Source: Acidobacteriaceae bacterium (GTDB lineage Bacteria > Acidobacteriota > Terriglobia > Terriglobales > Acidobacteriaceae). Taken from it: 45,640 bases of DNA. The notes under the pieces were generated by a model. The model ran no database searches. It was not told where the DNA came from and saw only the letters and a list, made by a program, of their open reading frames with translations. The DNA lies in contig PMHV01000071.1 in assembly GCA_003156805.1 (NCBI GenBank), positions 1 to 45,640 of the forward strand, in the 5' to 3' direction. The number at the start of each line of letters is the position of its first letter. Position 1 is the first letter of the stretch. Positions 44,753-45,640 of this stretch are shown one piece after another. Made by a program: the position numbers and the translations under genes.

Positions 44753-44873
44753 CGTTCAAATTCTGGAAAGGCGGACGAAGATCCGCCGGCAGAAAACTCC
44801 GGAGGCCGAAAGTCGGTCGCCGGAGGCCGGGTTCTGGGGTTCCGTGGTGGGAATCCAAAATTGAGGCTGGAAA

Positions 44874-45035
44874 ATGTATACGGGCACATTGATTAAGGAC
44901 TTGATGGCGACGGTGGAGCGGGCCGAACGGGGCGCTCAACGAAAACGCATCGTCGATGAAATGGAACTGCGGCGGCTTTTTGAGTTGCAGGTTCCGCAGT
45001 TGCAGAGTGAACAGGTTCTCGTAGGAGCGGCATAA
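44874..45035 (+). CDS. 53-residue hypothetical protein between rsmH and ftsL
   Basis: ATG 44874 with GAGG about 7-10 bp upstream; the frame ends in TAA directly followed by the ftsL ATG (TAAATG), so the two are translationally coupled. The protein (MYTGTLIKDLMATVERAERG, then RKRIVDEMELRRLFELQVPQ) is amphipathic and helical with no membrane segment. I do not recognise a family. Its place, ribosome site and coupling argue that it is a real, small dcw gene. Confidence 0.6.
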   Translation: MYTGTLIKDLMATVERAERGAQRKRIVDEMELRRLFELQVPQLQSEQVLVGAA

Positions 45036-45503
45036 ATGGCGGCAGCAGCGGCGGCAATTCGGAGCGCAATCCCGGCGGCCCGGCGAAATACGTTCTTTAC
45101 CGGAACACCGGAAATTTATTTTGCCAAGGCGATCGACAATTCGCGGCTGGTCAAAGTGGAAGACCCTGGGCACAATCGCGAGATGAAGCAGTTTGGCACG
45201 GCCCTGGCATGCCTGTTCCTGCTGGTGTTCACTTATGCCTGGCAGCATTTCCGGGCGATTGAATATGGTTACCTGAACGAGTCGTCGAAGCGCACGCTCA
45301 ACGATCTGACGGAGATGAACCGGGCGCTGCGGTTGGAGGATGCGTCGCTACGTGATCCCGAACGAATTGATGTGATGGCGCGGCGGATGGGGCTGGTGCC
45401 ACCGGAACCGGGACAGGTGATCCGCATGGATAACGCCTCAGTGGATTCGAATGTTCCGGTTATGGCGAGCGCGGAGCCAATGATGGTGATCGCGGGGCAG
45501 TAG
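45036..45503 (+). CDS. ftsL: Cell division protein FtsL-like
   Basis: 155 residues with the FtsL layout: a cytoplasmic N-terminus (1-50), one membrane helix (about 54-70, ALACLFLLVFTYAWQHF), a periplasmic coiled coil (about 72-105) and the conserved end RIDVMARRMGLVPPEPGQVI. FtsL forms a complex with FtsB and FtsQ that activates septal cell wall synthesis. It has the usual position after rsmH. The sequence after it (45504-45640) is probably the leader of the next dcw gene (expected ftsI), which starts outside the window. Confidence 0.85.
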   Translation: MAAAAAAIRSAIPAARRNTFFTGTPEIYFAKAIDNSRLVKVEDPGHNREMKQFGTALACLFLLVFTYAWQHFRAIEYGYLNESSKRTLNDLTEMNRALRLEDASLRDPERIDVMARRMGLVPPEPGQVIRMDNASVDSNVPVMASAEPMMVIAGQ

Positions 45504-45640
45504 AGGCAGCGGCAGAAAACAGCCGAGCGTTTTTTGCGAAAGACAGGCTCGACATGGACGGGTCAGAGACCGGTCCCCACGAACTTATCTGGCGGTCCGC
45601 CTCAAGGGTGGTCCGCCATGTTTGTCTAAGAACAGAAAAC

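Overview
This window most likely comes from a soil-type Acidobacteriota genome. That is an inference from gene content: an ADOP-type orphan permease, an Oar-like TonB-dependent receptor, a GloVer-repeat protein, Tat-exported isomerase and M24 peptidase, small coiled-coil proteins ending in a Lys/Arg-rich 'SAAARERIAAAQRKRWAKV' motif, and REP-like intergenic repeats. No rRNA, tRNA or CRISPR array was recognised.

Region A (1-16.3 kb) is the right part of a nonribosomal peptide (NRP) gene cluster. It opens inside the last module of an NRPS (end of an adenylation domain, carrier domain, type I thioesterase). A tight four-gene unit follows: a GHMP kinase of the PduX (L-threonine kinase) type, a fold-type II PLP enzyme related to cysteine synthase/SbnA, an ATP-grasp ligase and a threonine-aldolase-like PLP enzyme. 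Next come an ADOP permease, a fragment resembling the end of the cluster's metallo-beta-lactamase (MBL)-fold protein, an Asp/Glu-type racemase, a SyrD/PvdE-like cyclic peptide exporter, the full MBL-fold protein and a membrane M28 peptidase. The four-gene unit reads like a precursor pathway (make or select a beta-hydroxy amino acid, phosphorylate it, replace the phosphate through PLP chemistry, ligate the product). This is the best candidate for an undescribed system. Decayed IS481-like and IS1182/IS5-like transposases lie at 11.8-12.1 kb and 16.3-17.0 kb, and base composition appears to become more GC-rich to the right, which suggests an acquired island.

Region B (17-22.5 kb) holds a lycopene-cyclase-domain membrane protein, a NikR repressor with all four nickel ligands, and a TonB-dependent receptor. 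A shared GTGCTA/TAGCAC half-site lies in front of both nikR and the receptor gene, so this looks like a small nickel regulon.

Region C (22.7-42.4 kb) is ordinary accessory metabolism: a GAF-alpha-glucan phosphorylase fusion, a HAD phosphatase, a small coiled-coil protein, a REC-like/PilZ protein, a CPA2 antiporter fused to a PTS EIIA-like domain, DUF5818 and BON secreted proteins, a GloVer-repeat protein, a Tat sugar isomerase, a tandem pair of pectin-acetylesterase-like enzymes, a Tat M24 peptidase, CPXCG and YbjQ small proteins, a cyanophycinase-like S51 peptidase and an orphan NarL-type sensor kinase.

Region D (42.5 kb to the end) is the start of the division and cell wall (dcw) cluster: mraZ, rsmH, an unnamed 53-residue gene and ftsL. 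It is preceded by a good sigma-70-like promoter and three 10-bp-spaced GTGGT repeats that look like an MraZ operator.
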